64,000 nt of DNA from Peribacillus deserti. GTDB taxonomy: Bacteria > Bacillota > Bacilli > Bacillales > DSM-1321. Within the stretch, counting starts at the first letter, position 1. Every line of letters starts with the position of its first letter. The notes beneath the pieces are model-generated. The model had not been told where the DNA came from. It saw nothing but the letters and a program-made list of their open reading frames with translations, and did no database searches. Shown in pieces: positions 8,744-17,043 of this stretch. The DNA is taken from contig NZ_JAFBFI010000003.1 of the NCBI RefSeq assembly GCF_016909175.1, positions 186,001 through 250,000 on the forward strand, in the 5' to 3' direction. A program made the translations under genes and the position numbers.

Positions 8744-9909
8744 GCGACACATTTATGGGTTATCTAAGGAAAGATGATAAAATCGGTATTCGAAATCATA
8801 TTGCGATCATTCCGTCTGTTTTTTGTTCAGCAAAAGTAGCGGAACGAATCGCTTATCAAGTACCAGGAAGTGTTTACTTTCGACATCCTGTGGGCTGCAG
8901 TCAAGTAGGTGAAGATCTTGAGGTTACGGCCAAAACACTTATCGCTATAGGTAATAATCCTAACTTCGCAGGTGTGGTGGTTGTGGGATTGGGATGTGAA
9001 CGTTTTTCTCCTTATGAACTAGCAAACGGGATTGCACCTTCGAAAAAAATGCTCGAAACTGTCGTTATTCAAGAGGAAGGTGATTCTTTAGCCGCTATTC
9101 AAAAAGGCAGCAGAATTGCCCGAGAGATGCAGCAAATGGCTTCAAGGCAGGTAAGAGTAGAATTTCCGGTAAGTGAGCTAATGATTGGCTTGAATTGCGG
9201 AGGGTCTGATATGACATCAGGACTTATCGCAAACCCAGCACTTGGCCATGCTTCTGACAAACTTGTGAATCAGGGAGGCTCTTCAATATTAAGTGAAATT
9301 ACGGAATTGATAGGAACAGAAAAAATTCTTGCGAGAAGGGCGGTTAATGAAGAAGTGGCAAGTGAGATCATGGATACCGTTCGACGTACAGAAGACAAAT
9401 TGTTTAAACAAACACAACAATCTAGCAACAAAGCAAGAACACATCTTATATCAACAGGTAATTATGATGGCGGCCTTTCCAGTGTGGTTGAAAAATCTTT
9501 AGGGAGTATGAAAAAGTCTGGAAAAGCTCAATTCAGCGGAGTGATTCAATATGGCCATCAGCCAAAATCAAAGGGGCTGTTTTTACTAGATTCGCCTGGC
9601 CATGATGGGGAAGTTTCTACAGGATTAGTTGCAGCAGGCGCCCAAATTATTTTATTCCCGACTGGAAGAGGAACTCCAACTGGATTTCCAGGTGTGCCTG
9701 TTATTAAAATAACGGGCAACCCAAAGACATATGAGCGAATGAAAGAAAACATAGATATCAATGCAGGAGAAGTTTTATTGGGAAATAGAACATTAGAGCA
9801 AATGGGAGAGGAAATCTATCAAGAAATTCTTGAGGTTGCATCAGGAAAACAGATGAAAGCTGAAATTTTAGGACATGATGAACAATTCTGCATTACGCGT
9901 CTTCCATAA
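8740..9909 (+). CDS. UxaA-type lyase, large catalytic subunit
   Basis: 389 residues. The UxaA C-terminal family is plain from GIRNHIAIIPSVFCS near 17, GLGCE, LNCGGSDMTSGL near 152 and GRGTPTGFPGVPVIKITGNP near 308. Conserved cysteines and histidines in these blocks are the metal site. Known relatives dehydrate altronate or galactarate, or desulfonate sulfolactate (SuyB is of similar size). The sequence alone does not choose between these. It is coupled by ATGA overlap to the SAF subunit and followed by the TctC-type binding protein, so its substrate is probably the transported acid. Confidence 0.8.
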   Translation: MSDTFMGYLRKDDKIGIRNHIAIIPSVFCSAKVAERIAYQVPGSVYFRHPVGCSQVGEDLEVTAKTLIAIGNNPNFAGVVVVGLGCERFSPYELANGIAPSKKMLETVVIQEEGDSLAAIQKGSRIAREMQQMASRQVRVEFPVSELMIGLNCGGSDMTSGLIANPALGHASDKLVNQGGSSILSEITELIGTEKILARRAVNEEVASEIMDTVRRTEDKLFKQTQQSSNKARTHLISTGNYDGGLSSVVEKSLGSMKKSGKAQFSGVIQYGHQPKSKGLFLLDSPGHDGEVSTGLVAAGAQIILFPTGRGTPTGFPGVPVIKITGNPKTYERMKENIDINAGEVLLGNRTLEQMGEEIYQEILEVASGKQMKAEILGHDEQFCITRLP

Positions 9910-9943
9910 AGAAGATGCATCAAAAAAGAGGGGGTCAAGAGAA

Positions 9944-10942
9944 ATGAGAAAGTTAAAGTCATTCCTTTTAGTAATGGTAATGGGATTGGTGCTTGTGGGT
10001 TGCGCCAGCAATCAATCATCGTCCAAAGGTAGTGAAAAGGGTTCGGTTAAGGCTGAGGGATATCCTAAAAAAGCAATTAATGTTATTGTAGCCTACGAAG
10101 CGGGCGGAGGAACAGATGCGGGAGCAAGAATCATGCTGCCTTATGTAGAAAAAGCCCTGGGAGTACCAGTAAACATTATTAACAAACCCGGTGGAGGCGG
10201 CTGGATCGGCTGGTCAGAATTGGCCAACGCTAAACCAGATGGCTACACAATCGGTTATATTAATACCCCTAACTTTATGACAGGTTATCTTGATCCAAAG
10301 TTTAACCGAAAAGAAAATTTGGAAAGCTTTACCCCGATAGCTAACCATGTTACCGATCCGGGTGCGATTGCTATTCGTACAGATGAAGACCGTTTTTCAA
10401 ATATAGAAGAACTAGTTGAATATGCCAAAAAGCACAGATTAACCGCTACTTCGACTGGAGTAGGCAGTGATGACCATTATGCCTCATTAAAGTTGAATGA
10501 CCAATTGGGTACTAAATTTGAAGCCGTTCAAAATAAAGGATCGGCGGAAAGTGTTACAGCCGTCCTAGGAGGTCATGTAGATGTATTATTTGCTAATGTT
10601 GGGGAACTCACGAGCCTTCATAAGGAAGGAAAGATAAAAATCATTGGAGTTATGGGTGAAGAAAAATCACCATTCCTGGCTGATGTACCGACACTTGCAG
10701 AAAGTGGATTTGAGGTTTTCTCTTGGTCAGCACGCGGATTAGCAGCACCAAAGGGAATTGATCCAGGACAGCTTAAAATACTTCAAGATGCTTTTGAAAA
10801 AGGAATAAAAAATAAAGAACAGGTAGAGAAAATGGGCAAGTTAGGCCTTGAAGTTAATTACCTTGGTGGGAAAGATTACGTGGATCTGCTTAAAAGCGAT
10901 GAGGCTGAGGTTAAGAAGCTAGGTAAGCTATTGGGATGGTAA
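9944..10942 (+). CDS. TctC-type periplasmic/extracytoplasmic binding lipoprotein
   Basis: 332 residues from ATG 9944, which has GGGGGTC upstream. A longer in-frame start at 9875 would run inside the lyase gene and push the signal peptide inward, so I reject it. The signal peptide ends in the lipobox LVGC (Cys about 19). The mature part has the TctC pattern YPKKAINVIVAYEAGGGTD and PDGYTIGYIN. It binds a carboxylate outside the membrane for the TctAB permease. Unusually, it is separated from tctB and tctA by two dehydrogenase genes. Confidence 0.9.
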   Translation: MRKLKSFLLVMVMGLVLVGCASNQSSSKGSEKGSVKAEGYPKKAINVIVAYEAGGGTDAGARIMLPYVEKALGVPVNIINKPGGGGWIGWSELANAKPDGYTIGYINTPNFMTGYLDPKFNRKENLESFTPIANHVTDPGAIAIRTDEDRFSNIEELVEYAKKHRLTATSTGVGSDDHYASLKLNDQLGTKFEAVQNKGSAESVTAVLGGHVDVLFANVGELTSLHKEGKIKIIGVMGEEKSPFLADVPTLAESGFEVFSWSARGLAAPKGIDPGQLKILQDAFEKGIKNKEQVEKMGKLGLEVNYLGGKDYVDLLKSDEAEVKKLGKLLGW

Positions 10943-10983
10943 GTCATAGTTTAAAATCATTAAACTATAAGGGGGGCTCGAAT

Positions 10984-11973
10984 GTGATTCCTAAGATAAT
11001 TTATTTTGATCATGTTTTCCCAGAATTTAAAAAGATCATATATGAGCATTTGCCACAAGGATTTGATCTTTTGTTTTGGCATGATTTGAACGATATAGAA
11101 AGGAAAGAACATTTGCCAAAAGCAGATTATTTAATAGTGGCAACTGAAAAGTTAGGCGAAGATGTCTTTTCTAAAGCAAATAACGTAAAGCTTGTACAAA
11201 AAACAGGAATTGGTGTTGACAATATTGATTTAGAAGCAGCGAGAAAGTTTTCTTTACCAGTAGCTAATACGCCTGGTGCAAATGCAACCGGTGTAGCTGA
11301 GCTTACCATTTTGCTAATTCTTGCTCTTTATCGAAAACTTCCCAAGGTAAACATTGAGACGAAAAAGGGAAACTGGTTAATGTGGGAATTGCGGCCTTTT
11401 TCTTATGAAATGGAAGGAAAAACTCACGGTTTTATTGGATTTGGAAATATTGGGAGAGAAGCGGCAAAACGCTCAAAAGCATTTGGTACAAATGTTATTT
11501 ATTTCGATCAATTTCGTGTCGAACCAGAGGTTGAAGAACAATTGCAGGCGAATTACGTCTCTTTAGAAGAATTACTGCGCCAATCTGATATTGTCAGCCT
11601 GCATCTTCCATTATTACCTGAGACAAAGGGGTTACTAGGAGAAAAGGAACTTTCCACTATGAAAGAAAACGCAGTTTTAATCAATGTATCCAGAGGCGGT
11701 ATTGTTGATGAACATGCTCTATATCAAGCACTAAAGTCAGAGAAAATCGCTGGTGCTGGAATTGACGTTTGGGAAAACGAACCAACAAATCGGGACAATC
11801 CTCTGTTAACACTCGACAATGTAATTGCTTCTCCACATATTGGTGCTGGCACTCGGGATACACTAAACCGGGTATTAAGAACGGCATTTCAAAATATAGA
11901 AAGGGCAGAAGCAGGAAATGTGCCCAACCACCTAGTATTGGATGTTAAAAGTAAAGTGAAAACTGGAAAATGA
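10984..11973 (+). CDS. D-isomer-specific 2-hydroxyacid dehydrogenase
   Basis: 329 residues from GTG 10984, seven bases after a GGGGGG ribosome binding site. The upstream ATG at 10936 lies in the end of tctC and lacks a site. The Rossmann motif GFIGFGNIG is near 137. Catalytic residues are visible: Arg in NVSRGG, Glu in DVWENEP and His in SPHIGAG. It reduces a 2-oxo acid or oxidises the D-hydroxy acid with NAD(P). In some sulfolactate degraders an SlcC enzyme of this family pairs with an Ldh2-type ComC. Both families occur here, but the substrate is open. Confidence 0.85.
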   Translation: MIPKIIYFDHVFPEFKKIIYEHLPQGFDLLFWHDLNDIERKEHLPKADYLIVATEKLGEDVFSKANNVKLVQKTGIGVDNIDLEAARKFSLPVANTPGANATGVAELTILLILALYRKLPKVNIETKKGNWLMWELRPFSYEMEGKTHGFIGFGNIGREAAKRSKAFGTNVIYFDQFRVEPEVEEQLQANYVSLEELLRQSDIVSLHLPLLPETKGLLGEKELSTMKENAVLINVSRGGIVDEHALYQALKSEKIAGAGIDVWENEPTNRDNPLLTLDNVIASPHIGAGTRDTLNRVLRTAFQNIERAEAGNVPNHLVLDVKSKVKTGK

Positions 11974-12016
11974 ATATTGACTTTGAAAAAAGAAGTCATC
12001 CCGAGGAGAGAAAATT

Positions 12017-12802
12017 ATGAACTTAAACTTGGAAGGCAAGACAGCGCTTGTTGTGGCATCCAGTCAAGGATTGGGAAAAGCAATAGCGGCCCAGCTAGTG
12101 ATGGAAGGCGCAAACGTCATGTTAACTAGTCGAAATGAAGAAAAGCTACAGGCCGTTAAGGAAGAGCTGCAGCAGTTGGGAGAAGGGAGAGTCGCCTATT
12201 TTCCATCGGATATTACTAAGGAAGAACAAATAAAAGCGCTAGTAAAGCATACTAGAGAGACCTTGGGAGACATTCATATTCTTATTAATAACGCTGGAGG
12301 ACCACCAGGAGGAACTTTTGAAAACTTTGAAGATAAAGACTGGTATCAAGCTTTTGAATTAAATCTTCTAAGCTATGTACGTTTAATTCGGGAAGTCCTT
12401 CCAGATCTGAAGAAAGATGGTGGAAGAATTATAAATATAGCATCCTCTTCTATTAAGCAGCCAATTCCCGGGTTAATTTTATCCAATACTTTCCGTTTGG
12501 GAGTTCTAGGGCTTGCGAAAAGTCTGGCTGAAGAACTGGCACCACATAATATCTTAGTAAATACAGTAGCACCAGGGAGAATCGCGACAGACCGAGTAGC
12601 TTTTCTTGACCAGCTCAAGGCAGATAAGCAGGGTATTTCCCGCCACCAGGTTGAGGAATCGTCCAAAAAGACAATCCCTCTTGGCCGGTATGGAAATCCT
12701 GAAGAGTTTGCTAAAATTGTAACCTTTTTAGCATCTGATGCCAATTCGTATGTTACAGGTAGTTCACTGCTGGTGGACGGTGGAATGGTGAAATCGCTCT
12801 AA
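12017..12802 (+). CDS. SDR-family protein with altered catalytic site
   Basis: 261 residues with the SDR fold: cofactor loop ASSQGLGKAIA near 17, NNAGG near 93, IINIASSS near 142 and C-terminal SSLLVDGGM. The usual YxxxK is replaced by SNTFR (Ser in place of Tyr, Arg in place of Lys) after GLIL. A distinct SDR subgroup carries this SNxxR pattern, so it may still bind NAD(P) and act with different chemistry. It may oxidise a 2-keto-3-deoxy sugar acid for the FAH enzyme, which is inference only. GGAGAG precedes the ATG. A long perfect hairpin follows. Confidence 0.8.
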   Translation: MNLNLEGKTALVVASSQGLGKAIAAQLVMEGANVMLTSRNEEKLQAVKEELQQLGEGRVAYFPSDITKEEQIKALVKHTRETLGDIHILINNAGGPPGGTFENFEDKDWYQAFELNLLSYVRLIREVLPDLKKDGGRIINIASSSIKQPIPGLILSNTFRLGVLGLAKSLAEELAPHNILVNTVAPGRIATDRVAFLDQLKADKQGISRHQVEESSKKTIPLGRYGNPEEFAKIVTFLASDANSYVTGSSLLVDGGMVKSL

Positions 12803-12808
12803 AAAGAC

Positions 12809-12845
12809 GAGTAGTTCCTTCATAAGAAGTATGAAGGAACTACTC
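12809..12845 (+). terminator. 15-bp hairpin between the SDR gene and tctB
   Basis: GAGTAGTTCCTTCAT (12809-12823) pairs perfectly with ATGAAGGAACTACTC (12831-12845). No good T-run follows, so it may be a partial terminator or an RNA-stabilising stem inside the operon rather than a full stop. Confidence 0.6.
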
Positions 12846-12913
12846 TATCATTCTTGTTACATTACATATTACAACTTTGATAAACCCAAAATTGTAAAAG
12901 GCAGGTAATGCTC

Positions 12914-13363
12914 ATGAAGAATCTAAACATTTGGGTAGGCGTTTTTACTCTAGCATTCGCAGGGTTTGTTTTTTGGCAGGCTTTATCCTTTGAATATTAT
13001 AGTAATATAGGTCCCGGACCTGGATTATTCCCAATTTGGTTAAGCGGTATGCTCATTGTTCTTTCGCTGTTCTTTATTGTAAATGCTTTCAAATCGGATA
13101 AAATCTATTTTTCTGATGTTTTTCCGAAAGGAAAGCAGCGGAGTAAGATCATTAGAATATTGGCCTCCATTGTTTTATTTATCCTTATTTCACCTTACGC
13201 AGGATTTACTATTGCTGGAATAGTTGTATTGTTCATTTTGTTTTTTGGCGAAATGAAATGGTATAAAGCTATAGGTACATCTGTTATAACCACACTAATC
13301 ATATTTCTCGTATTCAAATCTTTCTTAGGTGTTCCATTACCTGTCAATGCATTTGGATGGTAA
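12914..13363 (+). CDS. TctB-type small membrane subunit
   Basis: 149 residues from ATG 12914, eight bases after AAAGGCAGG. The ATG at 12908 is only two bases from that site. Four hydrophobic helices are visible (about 5-25, 40-58, 78-112 and 118-140), with the SNIGPGPGLFPIW motif after the first, typical of TctB. It forms the small membrane partner of TctA in the tripartite tricarboxylate transporter. The stop lies 12 bases before tctA. Confidence 0.85.
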   Translation: MKNLNIWVGVFTLAFAGFVFWQALSFEYYSNIGPGPGLFPIWLSGMLIVLSLFFIVNAFKSDKIYFSDVFPKGKQRSKIIRILASIVLFILISPYAGFTIAGIVVLFILFFGEMKWYKAIGTSVITTLIIFLVFKSFLGVPLPVNAFGW

Positions 13364-13375
13364 GGAGGCAAACGT

Positions 13376-14881
13376 ATGGATTCATTAGGATTTTTATTAT
13401 CAGGATTTGAAACGGCCCTTACTTGGCAGAATTTAGTGTTCTGTTTAGTTGGGGTAACAGTCGGTATGTTAGTTGGAGTATTGCCAGGATTAGGACCAAG
13501 TGCTGGAACAGCGGTTCTAATTCCTTTAACCTTCGCTCTGGAACCGATATCTGCAATTGTTATGTTATCTGGGATCTATTATGGTGCTATGTACGGCGGA
13601 ACGATTACGTCAGTCCTGATAAACACACCAGGTGAAGCATCTTCTGTTATTACCTGCCTCGATGGTCATCCGATGGCAAAGCAAGGCAGGGCTGGGACAG
13701 CGCTAGGAATTTCAGCTATCGGATCATTTATTGGCGGGACATTCTCTATCTTAGGTTTAGTACTTGTTGGGCCGCCATTAGCCAATATGGCGCTTAAGTT
13801 TGGTCCGCCGGAGTTTTTCGCACTTATGTTACTAGGAATGACGATGGTAATAGGGCTAATCGGTAAATCGATCATAAAAGGAATGATGGCGGCTGTCTTT
13901 GGTTTGATTTTAGCACTTGTTGGACTAGATCCAGTCACGGGAATTCCCCGTTTTGCATTTGGTCAGCCTTATCTGATGGATGGCTTTGATTTTGTAGTTA
14001 TTGCTATGGGTTTATTTGGATTATCAGAAATTTTAATTAGCGCAGAGCAAAATTTAAAGGCTGAAAAACCACCTAAGGTTAAAGGCCTCCTGCCTTCACG
14101 TGAAGAGTGGATGCCTTCTTTAAAATCAATTGGAAGGGGAACAGGACTAGGCTTCTTAATTGGTTTGATACCTGGTACCAATTCAGTAATCCCGCCAATT
14201 CTCTCATATTCTTTGGAGAAGAAAATTGCAAAGGATCCGTCGCGATTTGGAAAAGGAGCAATTGAAGGAGTTGCAGGCCCGGAAACAGCGAACAATTCTT
14301 TTTGTGGAGGGGCTTTAATTCCTTTGTTTACACTTGGTATTCCAAGTTCTCCTACGATTGCCATTCTCCTCGGGGCTTTCATTATGCATGGACTGACACC
14401 AGGTCCTACCTTATTTAAAGAAAATCCTGATTTTGTCTGGGGTGTCATCGCGAGTATGTTTATTGGTAACTTAATTTTGCTCATCATGAACCTGCCAATG
14501 GCCGGATTATGGGCAAAAGTTACGATGATACCATTCAAGCTGCTATTTCCAATTATTTTAATGGTCCTGATTGCTGGTACATATACCATTAATAACAGTC
14601 TTTGGGATGTTGGCGCCATGCTGGTGTTCGGATTGATAGGCTACATTTTCAAGAAGGTGGATATCCCGATTGCCCCGATTGTTTTAACATTTGTACTAGG
14701 GGCACTAATGGAAAATTCATTGATGCAATCACTCACTATTTTTGAAGGGGATTTCTTCGCATTGTTTAAACGCCCTCTTTCAGGGACTCTTTTAGTATTA
14801 TCAATTGTAATTCTGCTATTAAGCTTAATTGCAGGCTTCCGTAAGAAAAAAGATTTTCTTGCAAGTGATATTGATATGTAA
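13376..14881 (+). CDS. TctA-type large permease subunit
   Basis: 501 residues, normal for TctA, with around 11-12 hydrophobic segments. Signature stretches are GVLPGLGPSAGTA near 37 and YYGAMYGGTITSVLINTPGE near 68, mirrored by FLIGLIPGTNS and LFTLGIPSSPT in the second half. It is the ion-driven channel of the tripartite transporter, fed by the TctC lipoprotein. AAGGAGG precedes the start. It is the last gene of the LarA-to-TctA operon. Confidence 0.92.
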   Translation: MDSLGFLLSGFETALTWQNLVFCLVGVTVGMLVGVLPGLGPSAGTAVLIPLTFALEPISAIVMLSGIYYGAMYGGTITSVLINTPGEASSVITCLDGHPMAKQGRAGTALGISAIGSFIGGTFSILGLVLVGPPLANMALKFGPPEFFALMLLGMTMVIGLIGKSIIKGMMAAVFGLILALVGLDPVTGIPRFAFGQPYLMDGFDFVVIAMGLFGLSEILISAEQNLKAEKPPKVKGLLPSREEWMPSLKSIGRGTGLGFLIGLIPGTNSVIPPILSYSLEKKIAKDPSRFGKGAIEGVAGPETANNSFCGGALIPLFTLGIPSSPTIAILLGAFIMHGLTPGPTLFKENPDFVWGVIASMFIGNLILLIMNLPMAGLWAKVTMIPFKLLFPIILMVLIAGTYTINNSLWDVGAMLVFGLIGYIFKKVDIPIAPIVLTFVLGALMENSLMQSLTIFEGDFFALFKRPLSGTLLVLSIVILLLSLIAGFRKKKDFLASDIDM

Positions 14882-15614
14882 TGTAAGAAAACAAGATATG
14901 AACTGCCGGGAAACGTAAAGGAGACATTATTATTCTAGCATCCCTGTCAGGTTCAACGAATTAAACAGTTTTTTTGGAAGGCACTTGCCATGGTAAGGGA
15001 ACGCTGCGGAACGGTATTGGTTTGTTGGTAAAAAGAGAAGCAGGCTCGTTTATAAGCGAGACAGGGGATTATTGTCTTGTATGAACATTTATACAAAGTT
15101 AAGATCCTCTTTCTCTTTCTAGGCTAGGAAGAACATACTAACAGCCAATTGTTGAATGGCTTTTATGGAATTTAATCATAGTCCTAAATAAGGCTAATCC
15201 AAACTGGGGTTAGCCTATATTTATTTAAAGGACAAGGTTTTAGTAACTTTCTAGTAGACACTACATTTCTACTATTGAGCGCTATCAGCAGTGCATAATG
15301 CTATGCTTTATGAAGAAATCTGCATTGATTTATTTAATTATTTATTGAAAAATTTTGAATATTATATATAATTAGTAAAACCGCTGCTTACTATATTAAT
15401 ATTTATTTTTTTAATTTATTACCTATTTCTTCGCTGCCTTGTTTTAACTTGAAATCATCAGATTCATATATTTTTTTAATTGGTTTGAGGTGTCAATAAA
15501 ATAGAATTTTGTACACAGCAATGGCATTCGATATTTGGAAAAAATCTGGGAATAGAAAAGAATGAAGAAAAATTTATATAAGTGAAAGCGGTAATGAAAA
15601 AGGGGTGGTATATC
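14882..15614. other. Long intergenic region, no gene recognised
   Basis: 733 bases after tctA. A hairpin at 15191-15217 (AGGCTAATCC with GGGGTTAGCCT) followed by ATTTATTT may be the operon's terminator. The stretch 15330-15600 is very AT-rich and should hold the promoter of the MFS gene. No copy of the TGGTCANACCA operator is present. An AAAGGAG at about 14917 has no convincing gene behind it. Confidence 0.5.
15191..15226 (+). terminator. Hairpin with T-rich tail downstream of tctA
   Basis: AGGCTAATCC (15191-15200) pairs with GGGGTTAGCCT (15207-15217) with one mismatch or wobble, followed by ATATTTATTT. Moderate strength. Confidence 0.5.
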
Positions 15615-16952
15615 ATGGGTCAAATAGCAGGATCATTGGAAAAAAGAGTCATACGTAAAGTCACATTGCGGATTATTCCTTTTATTTTTATTCTTTATAT
15701 CATTTCTTTTTTAGATCGAGTGAATATTGGATATGCAGCACTTGATATGAATGAAGACCTGGGCCTGACAGCTTCCACAATGGGGTTGATTTCCGGTATC
15801 TTCTTTTTTGGTTATTTTTTGTTTGAAGTTCCGAGCAATATTTTATTGCACCGTGTTGGTGCAAGTAAATGGATTTCAAGAATAATGATAAGCTGGGGTT
15901 TTGTGGTTGTAGCCACGGCCTGGGCTCAAAATGAAACACATATGTATATTCTGAGATTTTTGCTCGGAGTAGCAGAAGCTGGATTTTTTCCCGGTATCAT
16001 TTTATACATCACGTATTGGTTTCGGTCAAAGGATCAGGCAAAGGCATTTTCACTTCTCATAACAGGCTTGGCAGCATCCAATATCATTGGCGCCCCTGTT
16101 TCAACATGGATTATGGATCATATCTCCTGGGCCGGAATGGAAGGCTGGCGCTGGTTGTTCATTCTGGAAGGGATACCTGCGGTCATCTTTGGAATAATTA
16201 CATATTTTTACTTAACTGATCGACCTGATCATGCGAAGTGGCTCTCACAGGAAGAAAAGGATTGGTTAAATGCGGAACTGCAAAGGGAACGTAAAGCCAA
16301 ACCGAAAGCTGAAAAACATTCAATAAAAGAAGTCCTTAAAAATCCGAGAGTGCTGCGTCTTTCCCTCATTTACCTTACTACGGTAACCGGATTATACTCA
16401 ATTGGATTTTGGCTGCCAACTATAATTAAAGAATTTTCTCAGGCTGGAACTACTAATACTCAGGTTGGGCTCATTACAATGATTCCGTATATTGCGGGTG
16501 CTATTGCAGTGGTATTATGGGGGCGCCATTCTGACAAGACGGGTGAGAGGAAATTGCATATTGCGCTGCCGCCATTAGTTGGAGCAGTAGGGTTAATAGG
16601 GAGTGGAATGGCATCTGATCCCGTAATCTCCCTTATCTTTTTAACAATAGCAACAATAGGTATCTATAGCTTCTTAGGTCCATTTTGGTCATTGCCGGCA
16701 CTTTTTCTCACTGAATCAGCAGCTGCAGTCGGAATTGCGTTCATAAATTCTGTTGGTAACCTAGGAGGATTTCTTGGACCTTATACGCTGGGTTATCTGG
16801 TAGATGCTACTGGAAAAATGCAGGCAGGGCTATTCTTTTTAGCGGCATTGCTCATCATATCCAGTCTCTTGGTATTCAGCATTAAGAAAGAACACACAAT
16901 CACTAAATCAGAGAAAACTATTCAACCAGCGAAATTTGAATCGAATGGATAA
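15615..16952 (+). CDS. MFS permease of the anion:cation symporter (ACS) type
   Basis: 445 residues from ATG 15615, preceded by AAGGGGTGG. The GTG at 15582 has no such site. Twelve hydrophobic segments are visible with a central cytoplasmic loop (about 195-240). The opening SFLDRVNIGYAALDM is the hallmark of the ACS/phthalate-permease family, which imports organic anions such as hexuronates, tartrate and glucarate with protons. It lies between the TTT operon and an FAD-linked hydroxyacid oxidase, so I infer uptake of a related acid. No shared operator was found. Confidence 0.85.
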   Translation: MGQIAGSLEKRVIRKVTLRIIPFIFILYIISFLDRVNIGYAALDMNEDLGLTASTMGLISGIFFFGYFLFEVPSNILLHRVGASKWISRIMISWGFVVVATAWAQNETHMYILRFLLGVAEAGFFPGIILYITYWFRSKDQAKAFSLLITGLAASNIIGAPVSTWIMDHISWAGMEGWRWLFILEGIPAVIFGIITYFYLTDRPDHAKWLSQEEKDWLNAELQRERKAKPKAEKHSIKEVLKNPRVLRLSLIYLTTVTGLYSIGFWLPTIIKEFSQAGTTNTQVGLITMIPYIAGAIAVVLWGRHSDKTGERKLHIALPPLVGAVGLIGSGMASDPVISLIFLTIATIGIYSFLGPFWSLPALFLTESAAAVGIAFINSVGNLGGFLGPYTLGYLVDATGKMQAGLFFLAALLIISSLLVFSIKKEHTITKSEKTIQPAKFESNG

Positions 16953-17043
16953 TAGAATCGATAGGGAAGTAGAGATTTACCATAGCAGTCCTGTTTTTGT
17001 ATATCTATAGAAAAAAATGTTTTACAGCAATGGAGGAATCGTG

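Noticed and set aside
9875-9943. Longer N-terminus of the TctC lipoprotein
   Set aside because: It would overlap the lyase gene and place 23 charged residues before the signal peptide. ATG 9944 has its own ribosome binding site.
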